Below are positions 53,567-61,904 of a DNA stretch of 64,000 bases, one piece after another. Within the stretch, counting starts at the first letter, position 1. Every line of letters begins with the position of its first letter. A model generated the notes under the pieces. That model was not told the origin of the DNA, did no database searches, and was given only the letters and a program-made list of their open reading frames with translations. Origin of the DNA: Saccharothrix carnea (lineage in GTDB: Bacteria; Actinomycetota; Actinomycetes; Mycobacteriales; Pseudonocardiaceae); assembly GCF_003014735.1 (NCBI RefSeq), contig NZ_PYAX01000027.1:1-64000 (forward strand). The letters are read 5' to 3'. A program made the position numbers and the translations under genes.

Positions 53567-54700
53567 CTACCGCAGCACGGTCCCCAGCCGCCGCATGCCC
53601 TCCGCGATCTCGTCGACCGTGTTGGTGGTGAACGACAGCCGCAGCGTCGACCGGTCCGGCGTGGTCGCGTAGAACGGCGCACCGGGCACGAACGCCACGT
53701 CACGCGCCAACGCCGCCGTGATCAGCGAAGACGTGTCCACCCCACCCGGCAGCGACACCCACACGAACATCCCGCCGTCCGGATCGCTCCACCGCGTCCC
53801 GGCGGGGACGGTCGACGGCAGGGCGCCGATCATCGCGTCCCGCCGCTCCCGGTAGGCCGCGCACAGGCCGCGGATGTGCTCGTCCAGGTCGTTCGCCTTC
53901 AGGTACACCGCCGCCGCGGCCTGGTCCACGGTGGACGTGTGCAGGTCCGCCGCCTGCTTCACGATCACCAGCGTGCGCATGATCGACTCGGGCGCGCGCA
54001 GCCAGCCCAGCCGCAGACCCGGCGCGCCGACCTTGGAGAAGCTGCCCGCGTACAGCACGCGGTCGCTCATCGACGCCAGCGACGGCACCGGCTCGCCCCG
54101 GTAGCGCAGCTCGCCGTACGGGTCGTCCTCGACCACCCACAGGCCGTGCCGGTCGGCCAGCGCGGCGATCTCGGCCCGCCGCGCCGCGCTCAACGTCCGG
54201 CCGGTCGGGTTGGCGAACGTCGGCACCAGGTACAGCAGCTCCGGCCGTTCCCGCGCGATGACGTCCGCCAGCGCGGCGGGGTCCAGGCCGTGCTCGTCAC
54301 CCGCGACGGGCACGACCCGGGCACCGGCGAGCTGGAAGCACTGCAGCGCGGCCAGGTAGGTCGGCTCCTCCACCGCGACGACCGCGCCCGGCTCCAGCAG
54401 GGCGGTCACGACCAGCGTCAACGCCTGCTGCGAGCCGGACGTGACCAGCAGGTCCTCCACCGCGGTCGGCAGGCCGCGCCGGGTCAGCCGGTCGGCGACC
54501 AGGCCGCGCAGGTCCACGTCGCCCTCGGTGGGCGCGTACTGCAGGGAACGGGCGGAGACCGCCTGGTCGAAGGCCGCGCGCAGGCCGTCGACGTCGAACA
54601 GCTCGGGCGCGGGCAGGCCACCGGCGAACGAGATGACCTCCGGGCGGGAGGTGAGGGCGAGCAGGTCGCGGACGGGCGAGCCGGCGAAGGTGCGCGGCAT
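53567..54700 (-). CDS. PLP-dependent aminotransferase (2-aminoadipate/MocR-type catalytic domain)
   Basis: A 377-residue class I/II aminotransferase lacking a GntR DNA-binding domain. TSGSQQALTLV binds the phosphate, VVEDDPYGELRY has the pyridine-binding Asp192, and Lys223 in LYAGSFSKVGAPGLRLGW is the Schiff base. RLSFTTN contains the carboxylate-binding Arg. Similar to LysN/valine-pyruvate-type enzymes. GAGGAG precedes the ATG. The longer frame upstream lacks a ribosome site. Confidence 0.9.
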   Translation of the reverse strand: MPRTFAGSPVRDLLALTSRPEVISFAGGLPAPELFDVDGLRAAFDQAVSARSLQYAPTEGDVDLRGLVADRLTRRGLPTAVEDLLVTSGSQQALTLVVTALLEPGAVVAVEEPTYLAALQCFQLAGARVVPVAGDEHGLDPAALADVIARERPELLYLVPTFANPTGRTLSAARRAEIAALADRHGLWVVEDDPYGELRYRGEPVPSLASMSDRVLYAGSFSKVGAPGLRLGWLRAPESIMRTLVIVKQAADLHTSTVDQAAAAVYLKANDLDEHIRGLCAAYRERRDAMIGALPSTVPAGTRWSDPDGGMFVWVSLPGGVDTSSLITAALARDVAFVPGAPFYATTPDRSTLRLSFTTNTVDEIAEGMRRLGTVLR

Positions 54701-54806
54701 GAAGGGCTCCTCGAAATCGTCGAGCGGAAGAGGTTCACGCGGTCGTGCCACGCATGAGGTCGGCCGCACTGGGGTCGAGGCGCCACGGTCATCCTAACGC
54801 CCGACG

Positions 54807-54837
54807 TTGACAGCATATATGCCGTTACAGCTATATT
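54807..54837 (+). promoter_or_regulatory. ArsR-operon promoter with direct repeats
   Basis: TTGACA (54807-54812) and TATATT (54832-54837) with a long 19-bp spacer end 6 nt before the arsR-type ATG, implying a leaderless mRNA. Repeats TATATGCCG (54817-54825) and TATATTGCCG (54832-54841) are candidate autoregulatory sites. Confidence 0.5.
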
Positions 54838-54843
54838 GCCGGT

Positions 54844-55167
54844 ATGGCATCTACGTTCGCCGTGCTCGCCGACCCGCACCGGCGGCAGATCCTGGACGTG
54901 CTGCGTGACGGCGAGCGACCGGTCAACGACCTGGTCGACGGGTTGTCGGTGAGCCAGCCGACGGTGTCCAAGCACCTGAAGGTGCTGCGCGACGCCGGGC
55001 TGGTCGAGGTCAGGCGGGACGCCCAGCGACGGCTCTACCGGCTGCGGCCGGGGCCGTTGGCCGAGGTCGACGCCTGGCTCGCGCCGTACCGGCGGATGTG
55101 GGAGGACAGCCTCGACGCACTGGAACGCCGACTGGACGTGATCGGCCGGGAAGACGGGAGTCGCTGA
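54844..55167 (+). CDS. ArsR-family winged-helix regulator
   Basis: A 107-residue regulator. LADPHRRQILDVLRDGERPV and LSVSQPTVSKHLKVLRDAGLV are the classic ArsR fold. No metal-binding Cys pattern is present, so it belongs to the subgroup paired with SRPBCC proteins rather than metal sensors. It shares one base with the downstream gene (TGATG). Confidence 0.92.
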   Translation: MASTFAVLADPHRRQILDVLRDGERPVNDLVDGLSVSQPTVSKHLKVLRDAGLVEVRRDAQRRLYRLRPGPLAEVDAWLAPYRRMWEDSLDALERRLDVIGREDGSR

Positions 55168-56018
55168 TGAGCACCGAGCTGCGGCGGATCGACGGCAAGC
55201 CCGTGCTGAGGTTCGAGCGGGTGCTCGGGCACCCACCGGACCTGGTGTGGCGGGCGGTCACGGAGCCGGCCGAGCTGGCGCACTGGTTCCCGGCGGCGGT
55301 GGCGGTCGACGGGAAGGAGCTGACGTTCTCCTTCCCCGACCAGGTCACCACCGGCGAGGTGCTGGAGTCCGACCCGCCCAGGGTGTTCGCGTTCCGCTGG
55401 AACACCGACGTGCTGCGGTTCGAACTGCTGCCGCACGAGCGCGGCTGCCTGCTCGTGTTCACGCACGTCCTCGGCGACGAGCACGGCGCGGCCCGCAACG
55501 CCGCCGGCTGGGACACCTGCCTCGCGGCACTGGAGGCGCGGCTCGACGACCGGCCGTTCGAGCCTCCGGCGGACGTGCTCGGCCCGATGGAGCGCTACCT
55601 CCGCGAGTTCGGGCTGGACGAGGGCCGGTTGGACGGCGACGTGGTGCGGTTCGTGCGCGACCTGGTCTGGCGCCCGCTGGACGAGGTGTGGGCGCTGCTC
55701 ACCGAGGGCGAGGAGGGCGTGCCGACCCGGGCGACCAACCCGCACGTGCCGGCCGGACCACTGGTCGAACGCACACCACCGCGCGTGCTGGCGTTCGACT
55801 CGCCGACCGGCCGGGTGCGCTGGGAGTTCCGGCACGACCCCGACGAGGGCACGACGGTGGAGCTGACGCACGCGCTGGCCGACCCGGCGTTCGCGCCGCA
55901 AGCGCTCGCGGCGTGGCACGCGCACCTGGAACTGTTCTTCGCGGCCACGTTCGGCGACGTCCGCTGCCCGTGGCCGGAGGACCGGGTCGCCGAACTGCTC
56001 GACCACTACCGCAGCTGA
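55167..56018 (+). CDS. Double SRPBCC (AHSA1/START-like) protein
   Basis: A 283-residue protein with two tandem helix-grip-like halves, each containing a WFP- or P-VPAGPLVE-type strand region. The first (about 10-130) has VWRAVTEPAELAHWFPAAV. The second (about 175-280) has DEVWALLTEGEEGVPTRA and VELTHALADPAF. The ArsR-SRPBCC operon is common in actinobacteria; the ligand is unknown. Its 3' end overlaps the convergent hydrolase by 13 bp. Confidence 0.88.
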   Translation: MSTELRRIDGKPVLRFERVLGHPPDLVWRAVTEPAELAHWFPAAVAVDGKELTFSFPDQVTTGEVLESDPPRVFAFRWNTDVLRFELLPHERGCLLVFTHVLGDEHGAARNAAGWDTCLAALEARLDDRPFEPPADVLGPMERYLREFGLDEGRLDGDVVRFVRDLVWRPLDEVWALLTEGEEGVPTRATNPHVPAGPLVERTPPRVLAFDSPTGRVRWEFRHDPDEGTTVELTHALADPAFAPQALAAWHAHLELFFAATFGDVRCPWPEDRVAELLDHYRS

Positions 56019-56839
56019 GCGTCCACCCGGGCCAGGTGGTCGCGGCCGTAGGGTCCGTTCTCCAGACCGTCCACCAGCACCGCGGGCAGGTCGGCGGCGA
56101 TCTCGGCGGACCGTGAGGCGGCGGCCAGGGCGACGGTGGCGACCGTGTCCACGTCACCGGTGAAGGCGACGCACGCCCGCAGGATCGAGCTGAGCGAACC
56201 GCCGCGGGACAGGGCGGTCAGCGCCGCGCGCACGCTCATCACGCCCTTCGACCCGACCTTGCCCTGCCACGGCCGCGCCCACACCCCGGAGCCCAGCCGG
56301 TCGGCGATCCAGGTGCCGACCTCGGCCACCGGCCCCAGCCCGTGGTGGCAGTAGTGCACGGCCAACGCCGCCGCCCGCGCCGCCGCCACCCCGTCCGGCG
56401 TGTCGTGGGTGACCTTGGCCTGCACGTCGGTGTGGTGCAGCACGTCGGCCACGGTCGGCAGCAGCCCGGCGGGCGAGGCGCGCATCGCCGCGCCGCTCTT
56501 GTCGCTGTCCGGCCGGATGCGGGCCAGGAACTCCGCGCCGGTGTGCACCGTCTCCAGGAAAGCCTGGAAACCCCGCGCATAGCCCTCGCGCGGGTCGCGG
56601 TGGAACGCGTCCACGAACGCCGAAGCCACCGACTCGGGCGTCCACGCCGCACCGGACACCCGCAGCTCGGCCAACGCCAGCGTGAGCTGCGTGTCGTCGG
56701 TGTAGCTGCCCGGGCGGATGCCGGGGTGCCGCGGGTGTCGCACGTACCCGGCGAGGGTGTTGTGCCTGGTCACCAACGCCGCGTCGGCGTACTCGAAGCC
56801 CGCGCCGTACGCGTCCCCGATCGCCAGTTCGACCAGCAT
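56006..56839 (-). CDS. ADP-ribosylglycohydrolase family protein
   Basis: A 277-residue DraG/ARH-type hydrolase. ELAIGDAYGAGFEY, SYTDDTQLTLA (Thr-Asp-Asp metal ligands) and the C-terminal FTGDVDTVATVALAA (Asp-x-Asp ligands) all match. These enzymes remove ADP-ribose from Arg or other acceptors. The ATG was chosen since TATAAC (minus strand, 56854-56849) lies 9 nt upstream; a GTG three codons earlier is an alternative. An inverted repeat GTTATA-N8-TATAAC occurs in the promoter. Confidence 0.9.
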   Translation of the reverse strand: MLVELAIGDAYGAGFEYADAALVTRHNTLAGYVRHPRHPGIRPGSYTDDTQLTLALAELRVSGAAWTPESVASAFVDAFHRDPREGYARGFQAFLETVHTGAEFLARIRPDSDKSGAAMRASPAGLLPTVADVLHHTDVQAKVTHDTPDGVAAARAAALAVHYCHHGLGPVAEVGTWIADRLGSGVWARPWQGKVGSKGVMSVRAALTALSRGGSLSSILRACVAFTGDVDTVATVALAAASRSAEIAADLPAVLVDGLENGPYGRDHLARVDAQLR

Positions 56840-56970
56840 GCCGCACACGTTATAGGCCGCGTTATAACTGATTCGATATATCCCGTTTCACCCGGTCGAG
56901 TGGTACGAATCTCGTGACCCAAGACACCCCTGTGCGCGAGAAATCGCGTGTCTTCGGAATCGAGGAACAC

Positions 56971-57687
56971 TTGCGAATCACCAGGTTGATCCCTGCGCTC
57001 GCAGCCGCGTTGCTGTCCCTGCTCGCCCTCGTCCCGTCGGCGTCGGCCGCGCCGGCGTCGACGTCGGAGGGCGGCGTGACGCCGTACATCATCGGCGGCG
57101 GCTACGCGAGCAACGCCCCGTGGGCGGCCAGGCTGTTCTCCAACGGCAGGCAGACGTGCAGCGCGACCATCATCGCGCCCACGTGGATCCTGACCGCGAG
57201 GCACTGCGTCAGCGGCGGCGGGCTGTCGTTCCGCATCGGCAGCCTCGACCAGACGTCCGGCGGCACGGTGGCCAACGGCGTGCAGACCCACAACCACTCG
57301 TCGGACCTGTCGCTGGTCCGGCTCGACCGCTCCGTGTCCGCGACCTACGCCCGGCTCGGCCAGCCGGGTTCGGTCACCGTGGGCCAGAACGTGCAGGTCT
57401 ACGGCTGGGGCGCGACGTCCCAGTGCGGCTCGGAGATCAACTGCCAGTCGCAGTACCTGAAGGTCGCGAACGTGACCGTCACCGGCGGCTGCACCGACGC
57501 CTACGGCGGCAACGCGATCTGCGCCCGGCGCGGTGACGGCATCACCGCGGGCGGCGACTCGGGCGGCCCGATGATGGCGGGCGGCGTGCAGGTCGGCGTC
57601 GCGTCCACCAGCGACCGGCAGACCACCACCGCCTACACCAACGTGACGCGGTACCGGTCGTGGATCCAGTCCATCGCCGGGGTCTGA
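56971..57687 (+). CDS. Secreted trypsin-like (S1) serine protease
   Basis: A 238-residue protein with a Sec signal peptide (about 1-26, LIPALAAALLSLLALVPSASA). The catalytic triad is His78 (LTARHCV), Asp112 (SSDLSLVRL) and Ser197 (GGDSGGP). The mature enzyme begins near the IIGGGYAS activation-like site. Cys pairs resemble streptomycete trypsins. A TTG start was chosen since GAGGAA lies just upstream and the signal peptide then begins MRITRL; a GTG 57 nt earlier would add a non-signal extension. Confidence 0.9.
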   Translation: MRITRLIPALAAALLSLLALVPSASAAPASTSEGGVTPYIIGGGYASNAPWAARLFSNGRQTCSATIIAPTWILTARHCVSGGGLSFRIGSLDQTSGGTVANGVQTHNHSSDLSLVRLDRSVSATYARLGQPGSVTVGQNVQVYGWGATSQCGSEINCQSQYLKVANVTVTGGCTDAYGGNAICARRGDGITAGGDSGGPMMAGGVQVGVASTSDRQTTTAYTNVTRYRSWIQSIAGV

Positions 57688-57698
57688 TCCGGTAGCAC

Positions 57699-57749
57699 GG
57701 CCCGCTCGCGCGACGCGGTCACAGCGCACCCCAGTCGCGCGAGCGGGCC
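57699..57749. terminator. Bidirectional stem-loop between the protease and a gene remnant
   Basis: GGCCCGCTCGCGCGAC (57699-57714) is perfectly complementary to GTCGCGCGAGCGGGCC (57734-57749) with 19 nt between. It lies 12 nt after the protease stop and reaches into the minus-strand remnant, as expected for a terminator shared by convergent genes. Confidence 0.75.
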
Positions 57750-57840
57750 ATCAGGTGCCCGTGCACCAGGGCCACCGACTGGTTCGCCAGCCCACCGACC
57801 CGGGTGGCCGGGACGAACGTGGACAGCAGGTCGAGGTTTG
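57719..57840 (-). pseudogene. C-terminal fragment of an unidentified gene
   Basis: The minus-strand frame ending at 57719 encodes LLSTFVPATRVGGLANQSVA then LVHGHLMARSRDWGAL, protein-like with normal codon use, but it has no start or N-terminus. Upstream, sequence changes abruptly to the opposite-strand DJ-1 fragment. The family is unrecognised. It is interpreted as the 3' remnant left by a deletion. Confidence 0.5.
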
Positions 57841-57864
57841 TCACCGCGCAACTCCGCCCTACTC

Positions 57865-58015
57865 CGTGGAGGCGCGGTTGCGCGAGCTGGGCGCGGTGCC
57901 GCAGACCGGTCCGGCCTGGTCGAGCACCGTCGTCGTGGACGGCAACCTGGTCACCGGCCAGAATCCTCAGTCCAGTGTGGACACCGCGCGGCTGGTGCTG
58001 GAAGCCTTGTCGTAG
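57865..58015 (+). pseudogene. C-terminal remnant of a DJ-1/PfpI-family gene
   Basis: The frame reads YSVEARLRELGAVPQTGPAW then VVVDGNLVTGQNPQSSV and ends DTARLVLEALS. VVDGNLVTGQNPxSS is the characteristic tail of Hsp31/PfpI-type glutamine amidotransferase-like proteins. The nucleophile-elbow region and the start are missing, so it cannot be functional. Its end overlaps the 3' end of the HxlR-type regulator gene. Confidence 0.7.
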
Positions 58016-58371
58016 GCCGATCTCGCGGCCTCGATCTCGTCGTCGTGCCGCAGCACCCACTGTCCCAACGGGACGACGAGCTCCAGCAGGGAACGGCCCA
58101 GCGCGGTCGCCGAGTACGTCACACCGGCGGCCTTGCCTGGCCGCACCTCCCGGCTGACCAGGCCGTCGCGCTCCAGGGCGCGCAGGGTGCGGATGAGGAT
58201 GCGGCGGCTCAGCTCGTGCACCGCGCGGTCCAGCTCGTTGAAGCCGTAGGGGCGTTCGGCGACCAGGACCAGCACCAGCAGGCTCCACTTGTCGCCGACC
58301 CTGGCCAGCACGTCGGACACCCGGCAGGCGGCGCGGTCGGCGGCCGTGACCGGCACCGGGACCAGTGACAT
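57967..58371 (-). CDS. HxlR-family transcriptional regulator
   Basis: A 134-residue winged-helix regulator. ARVGDKWSLLVLVLVAERPYGFNEL, SRRILIRTLRALERDGLVSR and the C-terminal YSATALGRSLLELVVPLGQW are diagnostic. It is divergent from an SDR gene with 48 bp between starts and probably regulates it. Confidence 0.93.
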   Translation of the reverse strand: MSLVPVPVTAADRAACRVSDVLARVGDKWSLLVLVLVAERPYGFNELDRAVHELSRRILIRTLRALERDGLVSREVRPGKAAGVTYSATALGRSLLELVVPLGQWVLRHDDEIEAARSAYDKASSTSRAVSTLD

Positions 58372-58419
58372 GGATGTGCCTTCTTCCGGGTCGTCGTCTC
58401 GCCGTCCAAGCTCCAGGTT

Positions 58420-59217
58420 ATGGCGAACGCGGTGATCACGGGCGGCACGAACGGCATCGGCCGGAGCTTGGCGGCACGACTGGCGCGGGAGGGGCACCGC
58501 GTCGCGGTGGTGGGCCGGTCGACCACGGCCCCGGACGGGGTCGAGCTGATCCGGGGCGACCTGAGCACGGTCGCGGGCACCGCGGCGGTGGCCGACCAGG
58601 TGGCGTCGCGGTTCGACGTGGTCGACCACCTCGTGCTCGGCGCGGGCCGGTTCAACCGCCGCCGCGTGATCACCGCAGACGGCTTGGAGCACTCGTTCGC
58701 GCTCTACGCGGTGAGCCGCTTCGCGCTGGTGGAACGGTTGCTGCCGGTGTTGGAGCGGTCGGCGGCGCCGGTGGTGGTGAGCCTGTGCGGCGTGGCCGGG
58801 CTGAAGGGGCCGGGCATCCAGTGGGACGACCTCGCGCTGAGCCGCGGGTTCCGGGCGTTCCGGGCGGTCAGCCAGGGCGCGCGGGCGGCCGACCTGCTCG
58901 GCGCCGGTTTCGCCGACCGGCACCCGGGCAGTGCCGTGCGGTACGTGCTGCACAACCCGATGTTCGTGGACAGCGGGCTCGGCGAGCAGGTGGGCGGTCT
59001 GCGCGGCCGGGCGCTGGACCTGACGGCCCGGTTGTTCGCCCGGTCGGCCGACGACGCGGCGGGCCAGGTCCACCGGTTCCTGGCCGACCCGCCCACCGCG
59101 CCGCTCACCGCGTCCCGCGCGGGCAAGCCGGTCGACCCGGCCCGGCCCGAGTTCGACCGGGCCACCGCCGCCCGCCTCTACACGGTGCTGGACGGCATCA
59201 CCGCCTCGGCGCGGTGA
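58420..59217 (+). CDS. Short-chain dehydrogenase/reductase-like protein
   Basis: A 265-residue Rossmann protein. VITGGTNGIGRSLA is the NAD(P)-binding TGxxxGIG loop, and RGDLSTV and LVLGAGRFN (NNAG-like) follow. The usual Ser is in VVVSLCGVAGL, but the YxxxK position reads FRAVSQGARAAD, without Tyr or Lys. Catalysis by the standard SDR mechanism is doubtful. Divergent from HxlR; its 3' end overlaps the MFS gene by 40 bp. Confidence 0.85.
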   Translation: MANAVITGGTNGIGRSLAARLAREGHRVAVVGRSTTAPDGVELIRGDLSTVAGTAAVADQVASRFDVVDHLVLGAGRFNRRRVITADGLEHSFALYAVSRFALVERLLPVLERSAAPVVVSLCGVAGLKGPGIQWDDLALSRGFRAFRAVSQGARAADLLGAGFADRHPGSAVRYVLHNPMFVDSGLGEQVGGLRGRALDLTARLFARSADDAAGQVHRFLADPPTAPLTASRAGKPVDPARPEFDRATAARLYTVLDGITASAR

Positions 59218-60563
59218 CGCGGCACGAGCGCGAGCACCACGCCGCCGACGACGGTCGCGAGCCCGCCGACCGCCAGTGCCCCCGGAGCGCCGAAACCCGT
59301 GCCCGCCAACGCGATCAGCGCCGCGAGCCCCATGGAACCGCCGACCTGCTGTGACGTGGTGGCCAGCGCGGACGCCACCCCCTGTTCGGCGTCGGCCACC
59401 CCGGACGAGGCGGCCACGAACATCGCCGGGAACGTCAGCCCGCCGCCGACACCCCACACCACCAACCCCGGCAGCAGGACCCAGAACCCGCCGCCCCACG
59501 CCATCCCCCCGGCCAGCAGCGCGATGCCGACGCCGTTGACGACCATGCCGACGACCAGCGTGGTCCGCACACCCCACCGGGCGATCGCCGCACCGGTGCC
59601 CTTGAGCGACGCGGTCATCGACATCAGGGTCAGCGGCACGAACGCCAACCCGGCGGCCAGCGGCCGGTAGCCCAACGCGCCCTGCAGGTGCGTGGTGAAC
59701 AGGTAGTAGGCGCCGCCCAGCGAGCTCTGGAACAGCAGCACCACGCCGATCGCGCGGACCAGCGCCCGGTTGCCGAACAACCGCAACGGCACCAGCGGGT
59801 CGCGGGTCCGCCGTTCCACGGCCACGAACGCGCCCAGCACGGCCACCCCGCCCGCCACCGCGATCCCGCCTCGCACCCAACCCGTCTCCGGGCCCGTGAC
59901 CAGCCCGAACACCAGCAGCACCGACCCGGCCGTGGCCAGTACCGCGCCCGGCACGTCGAAGCGCTGCCGCGCGCCACCGACCCGGTCGGCAGGTAGCACC
60001 GACACGGCCGTCACGGCGGCGCCCAACGCCAGCGGCACCAGGACGAACAACGTCCACTCCCAGCCGAGCGCGTCGGTCAGCACGCCGCCGAGCAACGCGC
60101 CCGCCGCCAACCCGCCGCTGCCCGCCGCGCCCCACACCGACAACGCGCGCGTCCGCGCCGGGCCTTCGGTGAACGTCGTGCTGATCAACGCCAACGTCGC
60201 CGGCGTCAGCAACGCGCCGCCGACACCCTGCACCGCCCGTGCCGCGACCAGCACGCCCGGCGCCGTCGCCAGCCCGCCGACCAGGCACGCCACCCCGAAC
60301 ACCACCAGACCGGCGACGAACGCCCGGCGCGCGCCGAGCCGGTCGACCACCCGCCCCGCGCACAGCAGGAACCCGCCGAACGCGACGGCGTAGGCGCTGA
60401 CCACCCATTGCAGGGACTGACTGGAGAAGCCGAGCGCACGCCCCACGTCGGGCAGCGCCACGTACACGATGTTGTAGTCCACGGCCACGATGAACTGGGC
60501 AAACGCCAGCAACGCGATCGCGAGCCCGGCACGGGCGCGTGCCGGGACCACTGTGGTGTCCAC
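59178..60563 (-). CDS. MFS drug-efflux transporter (DHA2-like)
   Basis: A 461-residue membrane transporter with about 14 hydrophobic segments. Motif A-like loop GRVVDRLGARRAFVAG and motif C-type AAGSGGLAAGALLGGVLTD are present. QFIVAVDYNIVYVALPDVGRALG is the first helix of the DHA2 family. GTG start with GGTGAA upstream. It is divergent from a TetR gene with an operator palindrome between, so substrate-inducible efflux is likely. Confidence 0.92.
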   Translation of the reverse strand: MDTTVVPARARAGLAIALLAFAQFIVAVDYNIVYVALPDVGRALGFSSQSLQWVVSAYAVAFGGFLLCAGRVVDRLGARRAFVAGLVVFGVACLVGGLATAPGVLVAARAVQGVGGALLTPATLALISTTFTEGPARTRALSVWGAAGSGGLAAGALLGGVLTDALGWEWTLFVLVPLALGAAVTAVSVLPADRVGGARQRFDVPGAVLATAGSVLLVFGLVTGPETGWVRGGIAVAGGVAVLGAFVAVERRTRDPLVPLRLFGNRALVRAIGVVLLFQSSLGGAYYLFTTHLQGALGYRPLAAGLAFVPLTLMSMTASLKGTGAAIARWGVRTTLVVGMVVNGVGIALLAGGMAWGGGFWVLLPGLVVWGVGGGLTFPAMFVAASSGVADAEQGVASALATTSQQVGGSMGLAALIALAGTGFGAPGALAVGGLATVVGGVVLALVPRHRAEAVMPSSTV

Positions 60564-60585
60564 GCGAGATTCACCCCGTATTTTT

Positions 60586-60620
60586 ACTGCACGGCGTATA
60601 GTTTGAATACGCCGGACAGT
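60586..60620. promoter_or_regulatory. TetR operator between the MFS and TetR genes
   Basis: ACTG-CA-CGGCGTAT-AGTTTGA-ATACGCCG-GA-CAGT is a long dyad with 8-bp perfect inner arms and matching 4-bp outer arms. It sits in the 73-bp divergent spacer. TAGAGT (60632-60637) is a -10 for the TetR gene with GTG 60646 about 8 nt later. Confidence 0.8.
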
Positions 60621-60636
60621 ACAGCAACGCGGTAGA

Positions 60637-61344
60637 GTGTCAACCGTGGGAGATCCAGTGCCCAACCGGCGGGCGCGACTGCGGGCGGAGACGTCCGCCG
60701 AGATCAAGGCGATCGCGCTCAAGCTCATGGCCGCCGGAGGCCCGGACGCGATCTCGCTGCGCGCCATCGCCCGCCAGATGGGCATGACGGCCAACGCCAT
60801 CTACGGGTACTACGCCACCCGCGACGACCTGGTCACCACCCTGATCAGCGACGTCTACACCGACCTGGTGCGGCACCTGGAGGCCGCGCGCGACGCCCGG
60901 CCCGCCGGTGACGCGGCGGGCCGGATCGTGGCGTGGGCCGAGACGTTGCGCACCTGGTCGCTGGCCAACCCGGAGGGCTTCCGGCTCATCTACGGCGACC
61001 CGGTGCCCGGCTACCAGCCGCCGGAAGAGGGCGTGGAAGCCGAGCGGCGGGCGTGCGCGGCCCTGGTCGGCCTCGTCGCCGACGCGTGGCCGCGGGCCGC
61101 CGGGCGGCAGTCGCACGGCGACCACGACTGGGCGGACTTCGACCCGCACGTCGTGGAGACCGTGCGGGCCGAGCACCCGGACCTGCCGCCGGCGGCAGTC
61201 GCGCTGTCCTTGCGGGTGTGGGGCCGGATGCACGGCCTGGTGGCGCTGGAGGTCTACGGCCACCTGCGCGGCCAGACCCGTGACCCGGGCAAGGTCTACC
61301 GGGCCGAGATGGCCGACCTCATCTCGTCACTCGGCCTGGCCTGA
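60637..61344 (+). CDS. TetR-family regulator
   Basis: A 235-residue repressor. The HTH is ISLRAIARQMGMTANAIYGYYATRDDLVTTL (about 38-66, with YGYYATRDDLV) and a TetR_C ligand domain follows (LRTWSLANPEGFRLIYGDPV type). GTG at 60637 or 60646; the latter fits a leaderless mRNA. It probably represses the divergent transporter. Confidence 0.92.
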   Translation: MSTVGDPVPNRRARLRAETSAEIKAIALKLMAAGGPDAISLRAIARQMGMTANAIYGYYATRDDLVTTLISDVYTDLVRHLEAARDARPAGDAAGRIVAWAETLRTWSLANPEGFRLIYGDPVPGYQPPEEGVEAERRACAALVGLVADAWPRAAGRQSHGDHDWADFDPHVVETVRAEHPDLPPAAVALSLRVWGRMHGLVALEVYGHLRGQTRDPGKVYRAEMADLISSLGLA

Positions 61345-61346
61345 CG

Positions 61347-61904
61347 TCACCGCCGCACGCGGAAGCGCAGGTGCAGGACGTCGTCCGTCTCGGTCACCTC
61401 GACCCGCTCCAGCTCGCCGGCGGGCAGCCCGTCCAACAGCCGCGCACCCGCGCCCAGGAACACCGGCACCAGCTGCAGCCGGATCTCGTCCACCAGCCCG
61501 GCGCGCAGCACGTGCTGCGCCGCGTTCGCGGACGCCATGACCAGCACGTCCCTGTCCCCCGCCGCCGCACGCGCCTGGGCGACCGCGCTCTTCGGTCCGT
61601 CGGTGACGAACGTGAACGCCGCCGACTTCATCTCCAGCGGCGGGCGGCTCTCGTGCGTGAGCACGAAGCTCGGCACCGGGAACGGCGTGTCCTGCCAGTA
61701 CTTCAGCCCCAGGTCGAACGTCCGCCTGCCCAGCACGACCGCGCCGACCGTCGCGGCGAACGGCGCGTCACCGTCCGAGCCCTCGGCAAACATCCACTCG
61801 TGCAGCCGTTCACCGCCCTCGCCCATCGGGTGCTCCTCGCCCACGTTCGGTCCGGCGCTGTAGCCGTCGAGCGACACCGAGCCGTTCAACACCACTTTGG
61901 TCAC
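61347..61904 (-). CDS. Dihydrofolate reductase/RibD C-terminal-domain family protein
   Basis: A 185-residue reductase-like protein. KVVLNGSVSLDGYSAGPN, VVLGRRTFDLG and GDRDVLVMASANAAQHVLRAGLVDEI are family motifs, with IRLQLVPVFLGAGARLLDGL at the C-terminus. Function is generally unknown. GGAGGA precedes the GTG, which overlaps the dinB stop (GTGA), so the two are co-translated. It converges on the TetR gene with 2 bp between. Confidence 0.9.
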   Translation of the reverse strand: MTKVVLNGSVSLDGYSAGPNVGEEHPMGEGGERLHEWMFAEGSDGDAPFAATVGAVVLGRRTFDLGLKYWQDTPFPVPSFVLTHESRPPLEMKSAAFTFVTDGPKSAVAQARAAAGDRDVLVMASANAAQHVLRAGLVDEIRLQLVPVFLGAGARLLDGLPAGELERVEVTETDDVLHLRFRVRR

